Assembly (NCBI GenBank): GCA_037043015.1 | Contig: CM073327.1 | Coordinates: 12,816,727-12,880,726, forward strand | Origin: Bryum argenteum | Lineage: Eukaryota > Streptophyta > Bryopsida > Bryales > Bryaceae | Direction of reading: 5' to 3' | Length of the DNA: 64,000 nucleotides | The notes under the pieces: model-generated | Database searches by the model: none | What the model was told of the DNA's origin: nothing | The model's input: the letters and a program-made list of their open reading frames with translations, nothing else | Translations under genes and position numbers: made by a program | In this document: positions 24,418-36,260 of the stretch, piece by piece | Layout: every line of letters starts with the position of its first letter | How positions within the stretch are numbered: the stretch's first letter is position 1

Positions 24418-25370
24418 GTGGTTTTACTTACTGTGATCGAACTTTCAAGAGCAAGTTTTGAGTGGGCACGGAGCTCGCATTAGTTCGTTCCTAGAGCCAA
24501 CGGTGGCCTTCCCTCCAAGTACATCCGCAAAGGAGATTTTCCCATTACAGAGAGCCGGTGCCGATGCTCAAAGGTGAGACACAGAGTTGACGAGTTCATG
24601 AGTCTCCTTCGAAAGGGCAGGCGAAGGGTAGCTGTCGAAACACAATTGCGGAATCGCCACTCCGAAGCAGAAATGACGACTTCGATCAGTAAAAAGTACT
24701 CTGCCGGTCGGAGGCCTCCGACAAGAGAGATGAGAAGAAAAAGGTGGAGTTTCTGATGTTGGCAGGAGCTCGCCGGGCAATGATCGAACATCAATCACCA
24801 GCTCCGTGGCGATCATGATGGTGAACAAACAAGTCATTTCTGATCGAAGGAGGCTATAATTACAGATACCGTGGTAAGGAAGTGAGCACTTGCGAATCAA
24901 TCGTATCTGCTCATCAATTAGTTGTTCATCCTGAATATCATGAGAACGAATTCATCCCCAGCCTGTAAAATCTGAGTTGCGATGACTATTTCTTAGGACC
25001 ATTGTTAACATTTTTGCCCGTTCAAGTTCATACATGGCGTTCCTGTCCTCTGCTTTAGACTACTCCGTCTCCAAGCATGTGCCGCTTCGATCAGGACTTG
25101 TTTGTGTGTTCTCTCTGGCATAGTCAAACACATCGATTGTGGCCATGAACCTCATTCTCACGCTCAACTCAGTACGTTTCAACCAGGTTGATTAGAATCT
25201 CAAAAGCCACTAATAAAATGTCCAGGGTACCAAGTCTCGCAAAGAGAGAGATCTACCACAACTTTGAAAGCTATGGAGCTGTAAAAATCTAGCTCACTAT
25301 GAACAAACTAGAAAAGAACAAAACTAGTCAGAAGTCTAGTTAACCGTCAATTCGAAAAAGCCTGAGCTTG
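24418..25370. other. GC-richer low-copy DNA, no firm gene
   Basis: Open frames on both strands between 24,480 and 24,900 have no recognisable family and no clear splice context. The stretch could be UTR or intron of a decayed gene whose possible last exon is at 25,377-25,550. Confidence 0.35.
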
Positions 25371-25376
25371 AACATC

Positions 25377-25550
25377 TTCAACTGATTGCGTAAAGCTCCT
25401 CCTCATCCTCTTCAATAATTTCTCTTGTTAACTGTCCATCCCACAATTGAGCAAGAATCTCCTCCACACCATTTGCTTCAACTTTGTTCTCAGTGTCTGA
25501 GTTGTATTGTAACTAGTCATAAAGTGTTCTCTGCACATGAGTAAAATATT
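25377..25550 (-). pseudogene. Possible decayed terminal exon, unknown protein
   Basis: On the minus strand an acceptor-like 'catgtgcag' is followed by RTLYD, an in-frame TAG, then LQYNSDTENKVEANG...LWDGQLTREIIEEDEEELYAIS and a stop. The acidic, helical C-terminus reads like real protein, but the internal stop argues for decay. A further in-frame block with two stops (GQPVHVV ... RTVV ... EYFLENMFA) lies upstream near 25,660-25,760. I do not recognise the family. Confidence 0.3.
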
Positions 25551-26018
25551 GTTGTCAACAGTCACGACAGATAATTTCTAGTGTTAATTCGAAATACATT
25601 GGCATGAGCTTTGCTGACTGTAAAAATCATGATAATCGATTATTGCAGCAAACATGTTTTCCAAGAAGTATTCCTACACTACAGTCCTTTGTAAGCCATT
25701 GTCCAATGTGTTCTATACCACATGAACTGGTTGTCCGTATGTAAGTTTTCTTCTCTGCCGTGACATTCCAGGTCAGTGATTGTTAACTCATAGCAAGCAG
25801 ATTCATTAAGTTTGTTTTATCGTCATTGCTTTCTAAAAATTCAGTTTATGAATTTAAAGGAAAAACCTTCCTTCATTCACTTCATGGAAAAACAACATGG
25901 TTTTCTTAACATTGATAATTTAGTCATAATATTGTTCGACAAGAAGATTGGACTTTCATGATAACTTTTTATTTAAATATAGAAGTAGTCATATTGTTCG
26001 AAGCTATGATCAATCTTA

Positions 26019-26382
26019 GGCCCTCTTTAAACTAGAGTTGAGAAGCTATGGAGAAAGAAAATACCACTAGTAGGAATTTCATCAAAAATGTTGTTTGGAA
26101 TAACATGTCCATAATGACTAAAGAAACTTGTATCTCAAATTACACAAACCTATGTCCTTATAAATATGATTATATATATACAGTGACAGATGTTTATGAA
26201 CATATTAAATCTCTTATGTCATTTGAGTTATTCCGGACAAACATTTTTGGACGCTATTCCCACCCATCAGTGTACGTTCAGCCTTTAGGAGGGCTCAAAT
26301 TTTTACTTGATGAGCATGTAAGATTCACCTATTGGTTGGAATTGCTTCCTCAAAGACTTCTCAACTCTAGCATAAAGAGGGT
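26019..26382. mobile_element. Small MITE with GGCCCTCTTTA ends, copy 2
   Basis: The left end reads GGCCCTCTTTAAACTAGAGT and the right end, inverted, CCCTCTTTATGCTAGAGTTG. The 364-bp interior has an open frame (26048-26398) that spans both ends of the element and has no family resemblance, so it is not called a gene. Confidence 0.65.
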
Positions 26383-28950
26383 TTTCATGTTTGACTGAGT
26401 ATTAACCGATATTTATGGATGTTTCCATGACAGCCATGAAATATGATGGGCATGTTGATGGCCATAATGATCACATACATACAGCTTTGCTAATGTCGCT
26501 CATAGCAACCATCATCATAGGGAAGGAGCCTATTATTGGAGAAGAGGATGTGTCCTTTTTGTTTCCAATGAGTCTACCCTTGATAATATCACACCATCCG
26601 TTTCACCAAAAAAGAGTGATATAAACAAGGTGTGACATCTTTGGTCATGTCACATATTGAAAATCTGTGCAGAATGTGATACTATTAATAAAATAGGTGG
26701 AAAATAAAAATAGGTGAATACAAGTGAGGGGAGGTCGAGTCTTGACATGAGGGTCATGCGTTGCCTCTTTCAGGGTTGTGAAAAGAAAAGCCCTTCGACG
26801 TAGTGTATCTGAGGGTTGGTGACCGATCAAGCTGCGTGAATAGTATTGCATTTAGTGCACGGACGGCCCATGACAATCCGTCCGTGCTTGATATTATTAA
26901 ATCTACATTACGGATTTTGGAAAGAAATAGTGACATTATTGAGGGTGATAGGGATAATAACAAGGGAGTTTTACACCATAAATATTGGTTTCAAATATTA
27001 GGTGACAATATCAAGGTGTTCTTATAACAAGGGTGACATTATCAAGGTTAGACTATAGCGATGCTACTTAGAATACAACAATTATGACAAAAAGTTAGCG
27101 TATTGGGGTTTGGTTTTTTTAAGAAATTTATTTTATATATATAAACAGAAATAGCATTCTTGGGTTTGAGATGCATACCTCCCTGAAAAATTGAAACTTG
27201 CCAAGTAGATCGCCAATACCATTCATCATGATTAATGAATTGTTAATTAATTCAAATAGTATGGAAAATGAATGGTTTTTTGGAGGAGAACACCTGAGTT
27301 TGTAACCTAAGTTTTTGTGCTCCTCTAACTATTGTTTCTAAAAATGAACCAACTAAATCATTATTATTTGTTTTCATGCACTCACAGCTATGAAAGTGTG
27401 GTTGTACACTCTAAATGTATACATTGACGAATAATTTGTGATGCATCCAGCTAGAAGGCTCTAAGAGACATAGGTTAGAGGTTGTAAGAGGCAACCAACA
27501 TTGAGGAGATGTTACATGCATTTCTTTTCTATAGTAATGAATGTGCACATTGAATGCTCTCACGATATCAAAGAGTGCTCCACATAGATTCAAGACTTTA
27601 TCTATAGAGGTTGAAGTTTCAATAGCGATCACTAAAATCTTTAAGATGTATAAACTAGTGGTCTTTAAGATGTATAAACTATAAACTAGTGGTACATGCG
27701 ATGCATGAATGCAACAATATTTTAATCTCCTATTTGTGATAAATGATTATTTGTGAAGATATTGTTGTTTCTACAAGGAATAAATGGAAGTACTTATACA
27801 ATTTTTATGTGGTTTTTTGAAACTTTATGAATCATACAAGTTTTGTTGCGTTTAGAGTTTAGTCAATGAGATAAATAATGCAAAAAGTTCTGGTATTTGT
27901 AATTGATTTCTCACACCAAACGAGGGCATAGTAGCACAACATGTCGTACCATATTCCTAACTTATTATAAACAAGAGCATGAGATCCAGACTACCACCAG
28001 AAATGAGCATGATTTCACTTTGGAGGTGTGTGTTGAAGCAAGTAGCACTTGAATATAAAAAGGAATCAATTGCATGCGACATATTTTTTATTAGAGAGAC
28101 CATTTCCTGTCACCCCTTTTTATCACCTCTTTTGTTTTATTGCTTCACTTCTAGTTTACATGACTTGACACAAGAGGTGGTATTTCAAGCCAGAGTGGTT
28201 TCCCGATGTGAGTGTTCACATTTTCTTTTCTCAATTACCCCATAAAAGAATTTACAAGAGATTACAGTGGGGATGGAACAGGCAGTTTGTTTTAGGATAA
28301 CTCTAATGTAAACTACCTTTATTCCTCAGTTTTCCGTGAACCAGTAACTCTTCTTAAAACTTTAATGGAACGTCACCTTCAATGAAGCATCTGAATTGGC
28401 TTTCCCCTTTCCAGATTTTCGGTGAAGGTAGGGAGTTCTAACATGTGTAATTTTCACATTGAGTTGACTTGCATCACTAGATTTTGAGGTCCTCCACTTC
28501 ATCTGCATCTGCCCTACGAAGAGTACATACTCTCATTCGACAATCGAAATGCTATGTACTGTACATGATCTTCCAAGTCTAAGCCTCTCTCTTTCATTGC
28601 CGAATTCCATGACTACCACGGCAGTACACAATCCGGAAGTAGCCATGACATAATCTGGAGAACTCGAGGTATACTGTAGTTTATTCTTTTCAAGTTACAC
28701 ACTCCGTATGCATCAAACCAACTTGAGAAATGGCCGATCGGGAAACTCCACGTAAGTCCATTAGTGTTTTTCTCATCATTCATCTCTACAAAATAAAGGA
28801 CAAATACTCCCGTCCTCAGTAATGACTCTTCGAATTCCCGCAAACTACACACTCACTCTAGTTGAGGTCAGACCTCGTGATGGAAGCTGAAACTAAAAAT
28901 GAAGCTGAAATTGAAACTAATGAAAACTGGGGAGCAGATCCACGCATCGT
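26383..28950. other. No recognisable gene
   Basis: AT-rich DNA. Short open frames at 26,803 and 27,979 lack conservation cues. The last few hundred bases before 29,109 may include the 3' UTR of the LBD gene on the minus strand. Confidence 0.4.
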
Positions 28951-29108
28951 TGTTAGATCATGAGATATGATTAGTTGGAGCCATTCGGTGAGCTCGATCT
29001 CTTCTAAGCCACTTGTGTCTCTCAGACGTAACAAAGAGCCTTGAAAATTCTTTGTTCAAAGTGGTCTGCGTACAGGAGGGGAGGAATGTCGACATCTTTC
29101 GATTGCAG

Positions 29109-30313
29109 CTACTGTAGAAGGGGCAGAAGCTTCCGGGAGGGTGCTGCCGTATGAGTCGTATCAAATGCCCAGCTCGGTGCCCTTGAGGGTTCACGAAGTG
29201 TAGTATCAAGACTGGTGACGGATCCTTCAGAGTTTACAGAGTCGCATGGACTGGAAAGCCTCTTCACTCCGGTCGTCTTGCCCCCCTTCACTTTCAAGGT
29301 CAAGTCTAGCTCAAGCTGTTCACCTCCATCGGATGGCATCAGAAACTCCTCGTGTGCTCTGTCGCCAAAGCCTTGCACTGCAAGGGATTCTACTCGGGCC
29401 CTCACCCTGCGGGGAACCACATGGGCCGGACCTTCAAATTGCACACGATCCCTCTGATTTGGCTCTCCATTCAAAAGTGGTTCGTTCCAGCACTGTTCAC
29501 CGTTCGCTTCACCTCGCCATTCGTTACTGTGACGTTCATTCGCTGCACGTTCTTTAGCCTCCGTGGCTTTCGGTTCTGACATGTCCACACCGAAGTTCAT
29601 ATCTTGTCGAGGTGCAGCATTCTCGTTTGCAAAAGGTATCTTCATCTGAGTATGGTCGTCGACTCTGCCAGCCATGGGAAAAGGGAAGTTCCCAGAAGTA
29701 GGAAAGGCTGGGATACATGGAGCAGTGGCACCCAAGTTCGCAGGTAGACAAGTGGACGGAGATCGGGGGCGGGGTTGACCGCCTTTCAGGACTGTGTCTA
29801 CAGCTGCCTGACAGACTTGCCAGTTTCCATTCCAGAGCAGACCAACTGCACCAAACACTGGGTTCACTGTTCGTCCACAGGCCTCGTACAGAAGAGACTG
29901 AAACAACGCTGCACAACAACAAAAAAAGATGAGTGCCATGGAACATGTGTTTCAACTCGGACGGCAAGTAGGAGAAGAAAGACAAAGCTGCAGAACTTCA
30001 ACAGACTTCCATGGTGACTGCTGAGAATTAGAAGAAAAATTCTAGATAAAGAATCATTCTTTCCAAATACCATCACATTCCAACATGAAAATCTTGCATC
30101 TGTGACTCTTGTGCAGGATCGAGACATACCAGGCCGCTGGCTATCCGGCACGGCACTGATGAAACCCATGAGGCCTGCGCGGCCGAAAAACTTGGCCACA
30201 AACACAGTAGCGTACCCTTGAGATTCGGAGCTCTCAATCCATTGAAGGCAAGGACGGAGGACACAAGTGTCGCTGCAACCTTTGCGCAGCACACGACACC
30301 CATTGCAACTCAT
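29109..30313 (-). CDS. LBD (LOB-domain) transcription factor, class II
   Basis: Two exons (30313-30130 and 29908-29109) encode 327 residues. The protein starts [17 protein letters not shown], giving the LOB zinc-finger spacing CX2CX6CX3C, followed by the GAS-block sequence [12 protein letters not shown] at about residues 39-50. The intron splits the codon before [17 protein letters not shown], exactly where class II LBD genes are spliced. The LOB domain ends near [17 protein letters not shown]. The class I leucine zipper is absent. This matches the LBD37/38/39 type, nuclear proteins known in Arabidopsis to repress anthocyanin synthesis and nitrogen-responsive genes. The C-terminal half is unconserved but holds LDLTL at residues 262-266, an EAR-type repression motif. 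The ATG at 30,313 is chosen because the family begins with MSCNGC; the frame opens 24 codons earlier. Orthology to a single Arabidopsis gene cannot be set from here. Confidence 0.95.
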
Positions 30314-32220
30314 TTTGAATGAAATTCCAATTCCCGCCACCGTCCTTCGCTCTAAGCCTTCAACTCCACAAGGACTTTCCCTCAAATAAAATTTAGCCTG
30401 CTCGATATCTCAAGCTCCTAGACCACGCGGTATCCCAACTCTTCCCTGCATGATAAAGCATCGTCGTCAGAGAAAAATTACTTGATCTGGAAATCTACTC
30501 CGAAAGTACCACTTAAATCTCGAAAGGAAACATTTCACAGTCAAGAAAAACAGTTGACGCACTTCATCAACTGCATGCATGCCGTACACAGTCTCAAGAA
30601 TCAAAGAAAACACGATATCATTCAGAAGGAATATTCCAGAACAAAAAAATTGGAAGTTGATCAATAGGATTTGGATGACGACACCACAATAATACTCGAA
30701 CTACCAGCAAAAGCCTTGAACACATCTCAAAACGATCGTCATTTCTGACAGTCAACAAAAGCGCGAAACCACAGACTCCTCGAGTGAAGATAGACATTTC
30801 TCGAACTTGCCAACCACATCATTCAGAGAGCGTCGTTTGCTGTGAAGGCATTTCCCGTTTGATCACTAATTAGTTATTCTCAACACTTAGCGTATCACTC
30901 AGTTTAATTTCTGTCCCCACACAAATGAAAACAATGAGGGCAGCCGCAGAAAGGTCACTACCTTTGAACTACTCCCAGTACGTTATTTCAGCCTGCATAT
31001 TTGGAGCAGACTGTACGACCGTACACTAGTGAGGTGTGAGGCAACTCAAGACCGAGAATACTCGTGATCCTGAAAACCATCACTGAAACTACCAAACAGC
31101 TAGATTACGTGCCGAATCCTCGCACCAACAACTCGACGTACAAGAATCTTAACAAACAAAACCGTGACTCCGCAGTTCGAATTACAAAAAGGCCAAGAAC
31201 AAGGTGATTGCTACCATCTCAGTCAAAAAAATTCTTCAAACAGTCACTCCAAAACAGAAAGCCGATACTTCCAAAACTCGATCAGCGGAACGTAGAACAC
31301 TTGAAGATAATGATTAACTACCACCGATAACACCTCACAGTCCTACTTATCTCAGTGCATGGCTGTGAAACTAAAATAGACGGTCGTGGGATTCAGACAA
31401 GGAGCGATGGTCAGCAGGATTCGCGGTGCAAGGAATATCAATAGCAGAATTACAAAAAACCAAAAATATCAAACTGATCACAGCTTACGAAACACTTCCA
31501 GCACCGCAACCCTACAGCAACGACATTACCAATAACAAAACCAGCGTATGATCATGTATCGAGTCCCGTACCTCCTAACTTTGTGTCGCGAACCCCTGGC
31601 GAGTCGACACCGTTTCGTGTACAGACACATACCAATTGTATTGCAATACGCCACAACTACGTTATAGGATCCGCCACACTCATTCGCAACCACGGTAGCG
31701 TCTTAAATCAACTTCTAAATCGAAAGAAACTGCTCGTATCCCGCGCTACTTCAGCTTCCTATCCTTGTCTGCAACTCAAACGCTAGCTAACTCCCGCCAA
31801 TCAGTCTACATTCAAATCGAAGAGAGAATGAAATTGCTGGCTGATCGCAGACGTGATGGTTTCGGATGTGTTTGAAGGATCGGAAAGGAGCGTAAGAGAG
31901 GGCTAATTGGACGGTGAGAGGGAGGGCATCAGCGGTGCTGCAGCAGCATTGGAGACGACGAAGGCGATGAAACTTATGGTCGATTGAGGAGAAAGAGGAA
32001 CGGGAGAAGGCTCTCACGGACTGGAAGCGCCAGGGAGCCTATTTCCACGCGAGCCATTTACCGGAAGGGACGGTAATATGGCCCTTTGACCGTCCGGTGG
32101 GACGTCCATTCCCCCTCTTGCCCTGCCTTGTGGGAAACTTCATCCACTTACCCCCCCTGGCGTCATCCCCCTTTGCGTCATGTCCCTCCCCTGCCAACCA
32201 CCCCCGTTTCTTGGTTGTCG
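30314..32220 (-). promoter_or_regulatory. Upstream region and probable 5' leader of the LBD gene
   Basis: Low-copy sequence, GC-richer than the repeats around it, upstream of the LBD start. Between 31,850 and 32,100 the minus strand is rich in C and T, as in a plant 5' leader or core promoter. There is no clear TATA box. An intron in the leader is likely but cannot be placed. Confidence 0.45.
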
Positions 32221-33110
32221 GTGCCTTGACCTCAAATAGTCTTCACTAAATAGAGCATTGGCCAAATTTTCATGAAACTTGAAATTTAAAATGTACCAAG
32301 TTGGTATACTCAACAAACTTGGTTAAATTTCTAGAGTTTTCTTATAAGAAACATCTTATTTTATTAGGTATCTCCAAAAAATTGATAAAATTGCCTTGAC
32401 TAATGCTCAGTCTAAGTTGGCAATTCAAGCAACTTCTTATTGTTATATGAAGCGCCCAAATCCCTCTTGAAATGAGGTTCAAGAAGTAAAATACTCCATT
32501 GGAAGTATCTTGGGTCATTATTTCTTGCTACAGTAATCCTTCCGATAGTGGGAGCTTGACACCAAAGTTGTTGAACACATGCAAATATAACGAACCTTCT
32601 TTGAGTTTTTTGCAGAAACCTTAAGAGTATACACTCCTCTTTGTTGTGCCGCTAGGAATTAAAATTGCTCCCAACAACAGGCATAAATCCGATGAAAATG
32701 AGTTGTCACCAAGTGATCGGTGTTCTTACATCTTCACATCTACTACTTGGTGTGTAGACATCCGAAGTAACAAGGAGGACATAGAATGTTCTCGAAGCAC
32801 AAGTATTTCCCAAACCTTTTGAACTAACAATGCAAGTTGCTAGATACGATGAAATTTAGATTTTCACTTAGGAGTTAACGGTGGCAGTACAATTCCAAGT
32901 CCTGTACGTACCAACTAAGAGAATGCTCATATTAAAGTGAGAGAGTAGTACAAGGACCCACTGGAGATCCAAGAGAGTAAGTAGGTACACAACCTTTACA
33001 TCAGAAAATCAGAATACAAGAGAACAACCGTGGATAGCTTATCATATCCTTCTGAAAAGCACAGTCCTTGTTATATCAATGACTTTACTGATCGATCGAT
33101 GCCTTGCATT
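32221..33110. other. No recognisable feature
   Basis: AT-rich, stop-rich in all frames, with no bounded repeat recognised. Confidence 0.4.
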
Positions 33111-33261
33111 TGTGCGAATCAATTTCTCTGCCTTTGCAGACATATTCTCTGAAAGATATATTAATTACTTCGATGTGATAGTAAATTGTGCGAATCAATT
33201 TCTCTGCCTTTGCAGACATATTCTCTGAAAGATATATTAATTACTTCGATGTGATAGTAAA
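33111..33261 (+). repeat. 76-bp tandem duplication
   Basis: The block from 'tgtgcgaatcaatttctctg' to 'gtgatagtaaa' occurs twice in direct succession (33111-33185 and 33187-33261) without a difference, so the duplication is recent. An open frame of 113 codons starting inside it has no family resemblance. Confidence 0.9.
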
Positions 33262-33702
33262 GAGTATGAGAGAGAGGCAGTTGACAACTTGGTTGCCGTT
33301 CAAGAGTGAGATCCCATACTATGCTCCATCACTCCCCGCTTTTCTGATCAACACATGGTGGAGCTTGCTCTTTCTCAGAAGCCATCAGTGCAGCCAAAAT
33401 ATTGCATGGTTGAGTACCCTCCGTAGGTTGGCCCCTCAGTCTAGAGGAGTAGTGATCGGTAGAGGAAGCACGGCTATCCTCCGAATGAGACACATTCTAA
33501 CGTCACACACCTCGATGCATGAAAGGTGACATCACAGGGACTAGAATATGTAAGTCGTCACCAAATTAATTATTGGTTCCAAACGAGGAGAAGTAACTAG
33601 AAGTTTATTAAGGTCATGCAAGTAGAGTTTTTAGTTTCGTCATAGTTTTCATGTAAACCAAATAGTTTCAATATTAGAAGTTGAATAGAGGTTTGATATA
33701 TA

Positions 33703-33849
33703 CACTAGTAAAAAAATTGTCATGGGTACACCACACGAGTACACCCAAAGTGGTGTTTTACACCCAAGTTGGTGGGGTTAAACAACTGTCACTTTGGGTG
33801 TACTTGTTGATGTAGTGCATGGTGTACCGAGGACACTTTTCTACTCGTG
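33703..33849. mobile_element. CACTA-type MITE
   Basis: 147 bp with ends CACTAGTAAAAAAATTGTC and (right, inverted) CACGAGTAGAAAAGTGTCC, flanked by the 3-bp duplication ATA (33700-33702 and 33850-33852). A subterminal inverted motif 'acacccaaagtg' recurs. Ends and duplication length are those of the CACTA (En/Spm) superfamily. Confidence 0.85.
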
Positions 33850-34128
33850 ATACCAAATATAATTTCTCAAATGTGTTGTTTTTTCTTTGATCATATATTC
33901 ACAGTGTAACCTACATCAAAGGCCCTTCTTGGGGAAGTCTAACGAACAAAATCCTGACACAAGAAGTGCAATTCAAAAGCAAGATGTATATTCAAAGTCT
34001 GAGACATCTAAATTATTGACATTGTTATTATGCATACCTCATTTTTTATATATAAATCATCAATATTTGTAAGGGATTCTAGTGCACGAAAGAACACACA
34101 ATCTGATTTGAAATACTGAATTCTCACT

Positions 34129-34560
34129 TTACATTTTCCAAAACAGGATTGGCAATCCACTTAGGTACGCCACCATTTTAGGTGTGTCTACTTTGTGAGG
34201 CCGGAATAGGCGGTAGCTCCCACGGAGACGCAACCCATAACTCGCGGATGGATGAAAACTCAAACGGATGAAAAACCGGGAGGGAACGGGGGTGACCTTG
34301 AGGAACACATTGACGGCTCTTCCGAGCGCGAAGGGACGGGGACAGGGGCAGCAGCAGCAGGGGGTAGGGTAGCAAATCCAACCCCAAAGGGAAACAGAGA
34401 GGGAGGGGAGCCCTGACCTGACCGGGGGGGGGGGCGGGCCGTAAGCGTAGGGGGGTCGTCGAAGCTCGTCCACGCTTTTCTTTTCCTCAAGAATGGGAGA
34501 CCAATCATTATTCAAAGCCACTGGAACTGACCACACGACTGGCCCCCACCCCCTTTTGTT
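34129..34560. other. GC-rich island without a recognised gene
   Basis: Contains CAG and G-rich runs (ten G or more near 34,425). Minus-strand frames are open for up to 135 codons, but the peptide is proline/arginine-rich low complexity without a known domain. It may be a promoter/leader remnant or a GC-rich transposon end. Confidence 0.3.
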
Positions 34561-34969
34561 AATTATTAAATATCTATTCTGTAATAAGGAGTGGGGTCCC
34601 TCCCCCTTTTGTTTTATCTATTTATTTTATTTTTGTGTTTTTGGCCTTTTTCATTAAATTTATGTTCTGTGTGATGCTGATTCCTTTGATTCCTTGCTCA
34701 AGGTTACCAGGGAGTTGGAAACCCATAATCTGGGGACGATGCGTTCTGTGGATTCCCACATCCTTGTGTAGTTTTTGAGCTCATTAGCACTTGGGTATTG
34801 CCATGCAGAATATTGCTTGGCGATAGAATGTTTACGTTTTAAAGAGAATTTACAAGCAAGACTTTTTTCAGAATACTGACAATGTTGTTGTGAGGTTTGT
34901 GGTTTGCTTCTAGTTTGATACTGTTTTCAATTCCTCATAACCTAAAAATGGGATTCAACCACTTAAAGG

Positions 34970-35800
34970 TGATCAACCTTGAAACAACCAAAGGGAGAAA
35001 ACTTTGAAGAGCCATAACTTCAAGTCTTTTTTGTATGAAATCAATTGGGTTGGGTCCCAAATCAGGTATAGTTTTAGTGGTACAAATCGTAACCCCTTCA
35101 AATGAAGTTCGAACTCAAATAACATGCATTTTAGTGAAGGCAACTCTTGTTTATGAGTTTATCAAATATGAAGCATGTTTTACCAGTATAAGGCAATCAT
35201 GGCAATTCCAAAAAATGATATCATGATTTCTTTTTACACAATCATGATCTTAAGATGAAGGCTAAAACTTTCTTGTTGGAAATTTTTTTGCTCCAAATAA
35301 CTTTGGTATTGGATTTGCAATGATGTTTCTACAATGGAAAAAGTCAAAGAATAGATGATTTCTGAAGAGCTATATTTCCTTCATCCACCAATGGATTTCG
35401 ACTTTCTATTTTGGGATGGATTCCAATTGAGGTTTTCTTCTAGTGGTAGGAACGTTGTGCTAAGCAGAGGTGTTTTGTAGGTGAGGTAAGAATTTGGGTG
35501 CAAGGGGTGTAGTTTTGGACTACTTTTCCTTTATAGAATTATTGGCAATTTTTACCATTGCAAGGCCACTATTTGAGTCAAGAATTTTTTGTAATGTATT
35601 TTTTTGCTACAGGAGTGTTATTGAGATGAATACAAACACCTTTGTAGTTGGTGAAATTCTCATTGCAATTGGTATATTGGTAGTATTTCTACTTCAAATT
35701 GAATATGATTAAATAATCTAGTCTAGTTTGCAATCTATGAGGCTTTGTGACTCAAGTTTTGGTCCAGATATTATCCTGAAAATCACCTTGAGAATTACAA
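34970..35800 (-). repeat. Decayed TTAA-family element (61,275 type), reversed
   Basis: The inverse of the order at 61,275-62,247: 'ctttgaagagccataactt' at the left, then 'gatggattccaattgagg', 'ttggtgaaatt' and 'tatgaggctttgtgactca'. Termini are lost. The short open frame at 35,494 is also found in the 61.4-61.7 kb copy and reflects the repeat. Confidence 0.6.
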
Positions 35801-35819
35801 ATACGTAAAGGCATCTAAT

Positions 35820-36260
35820 CACCATTCACTTTTCTGTAAAGAGAAATATAATTAGTGTGATGCATGCTTTACTATATCAATGTTTTCAAACCCTTCTTCT
35901 AGAAAAAAATATGCATGAAGGTCAAAAAAGAGGAATGAGTCTCTTAAAATTTACATGGATGTACCGAACTTGATCATCTACAAGTAAAAAATATGACTAA
36001 AAATTAAGGGGTAAAAAGCTTCAACTCCCCCTATGCCCCAAGAAGGCAAGGCCTCTGTAGCAATGCCCAAATTAGCTTCTGCACAATGGATGTTACAACC
36101 TCAAAAATGGTAAACATCTAACGGTTAATGTTTTGAATAGTGAATACAAATAGGCTCAAGTACAAGATCTTATAGTATACTAAATATAGTAAATTTAGTT
36201 GGTTCACACTCTTGGAGGTCCATAGAGGTAAAAAGCTGTAGTTTTTGATGTTTCAAACCC
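35820..36260 (+). repeat. Fragment of the 44,747-type TTAA element
   Basis: Matches the interior of 44,747-45,676 ('gcttactatat', 'gaaggtcaaaaa', 'catctaacggtt', 'caagatcttat') with many changes and no ends. Confidence 0.5.

Noticed and set aside
26048..26398. 116-codon plus-strand frame
   Set aside because: It spans the inverted ends of a MITE and so is transposon sequence read by chance.
33188..33529. 113-codon frame on the plus strand
   Set aside because: It starts in a recent tandem duplication and has no recognisable domain, splice context or promoter.
34129..34536. 135-codon minus-strand frame rich in proline and arginine
   Set aside because: Low-complexity translation of a GC-rich island; no family resemblance.
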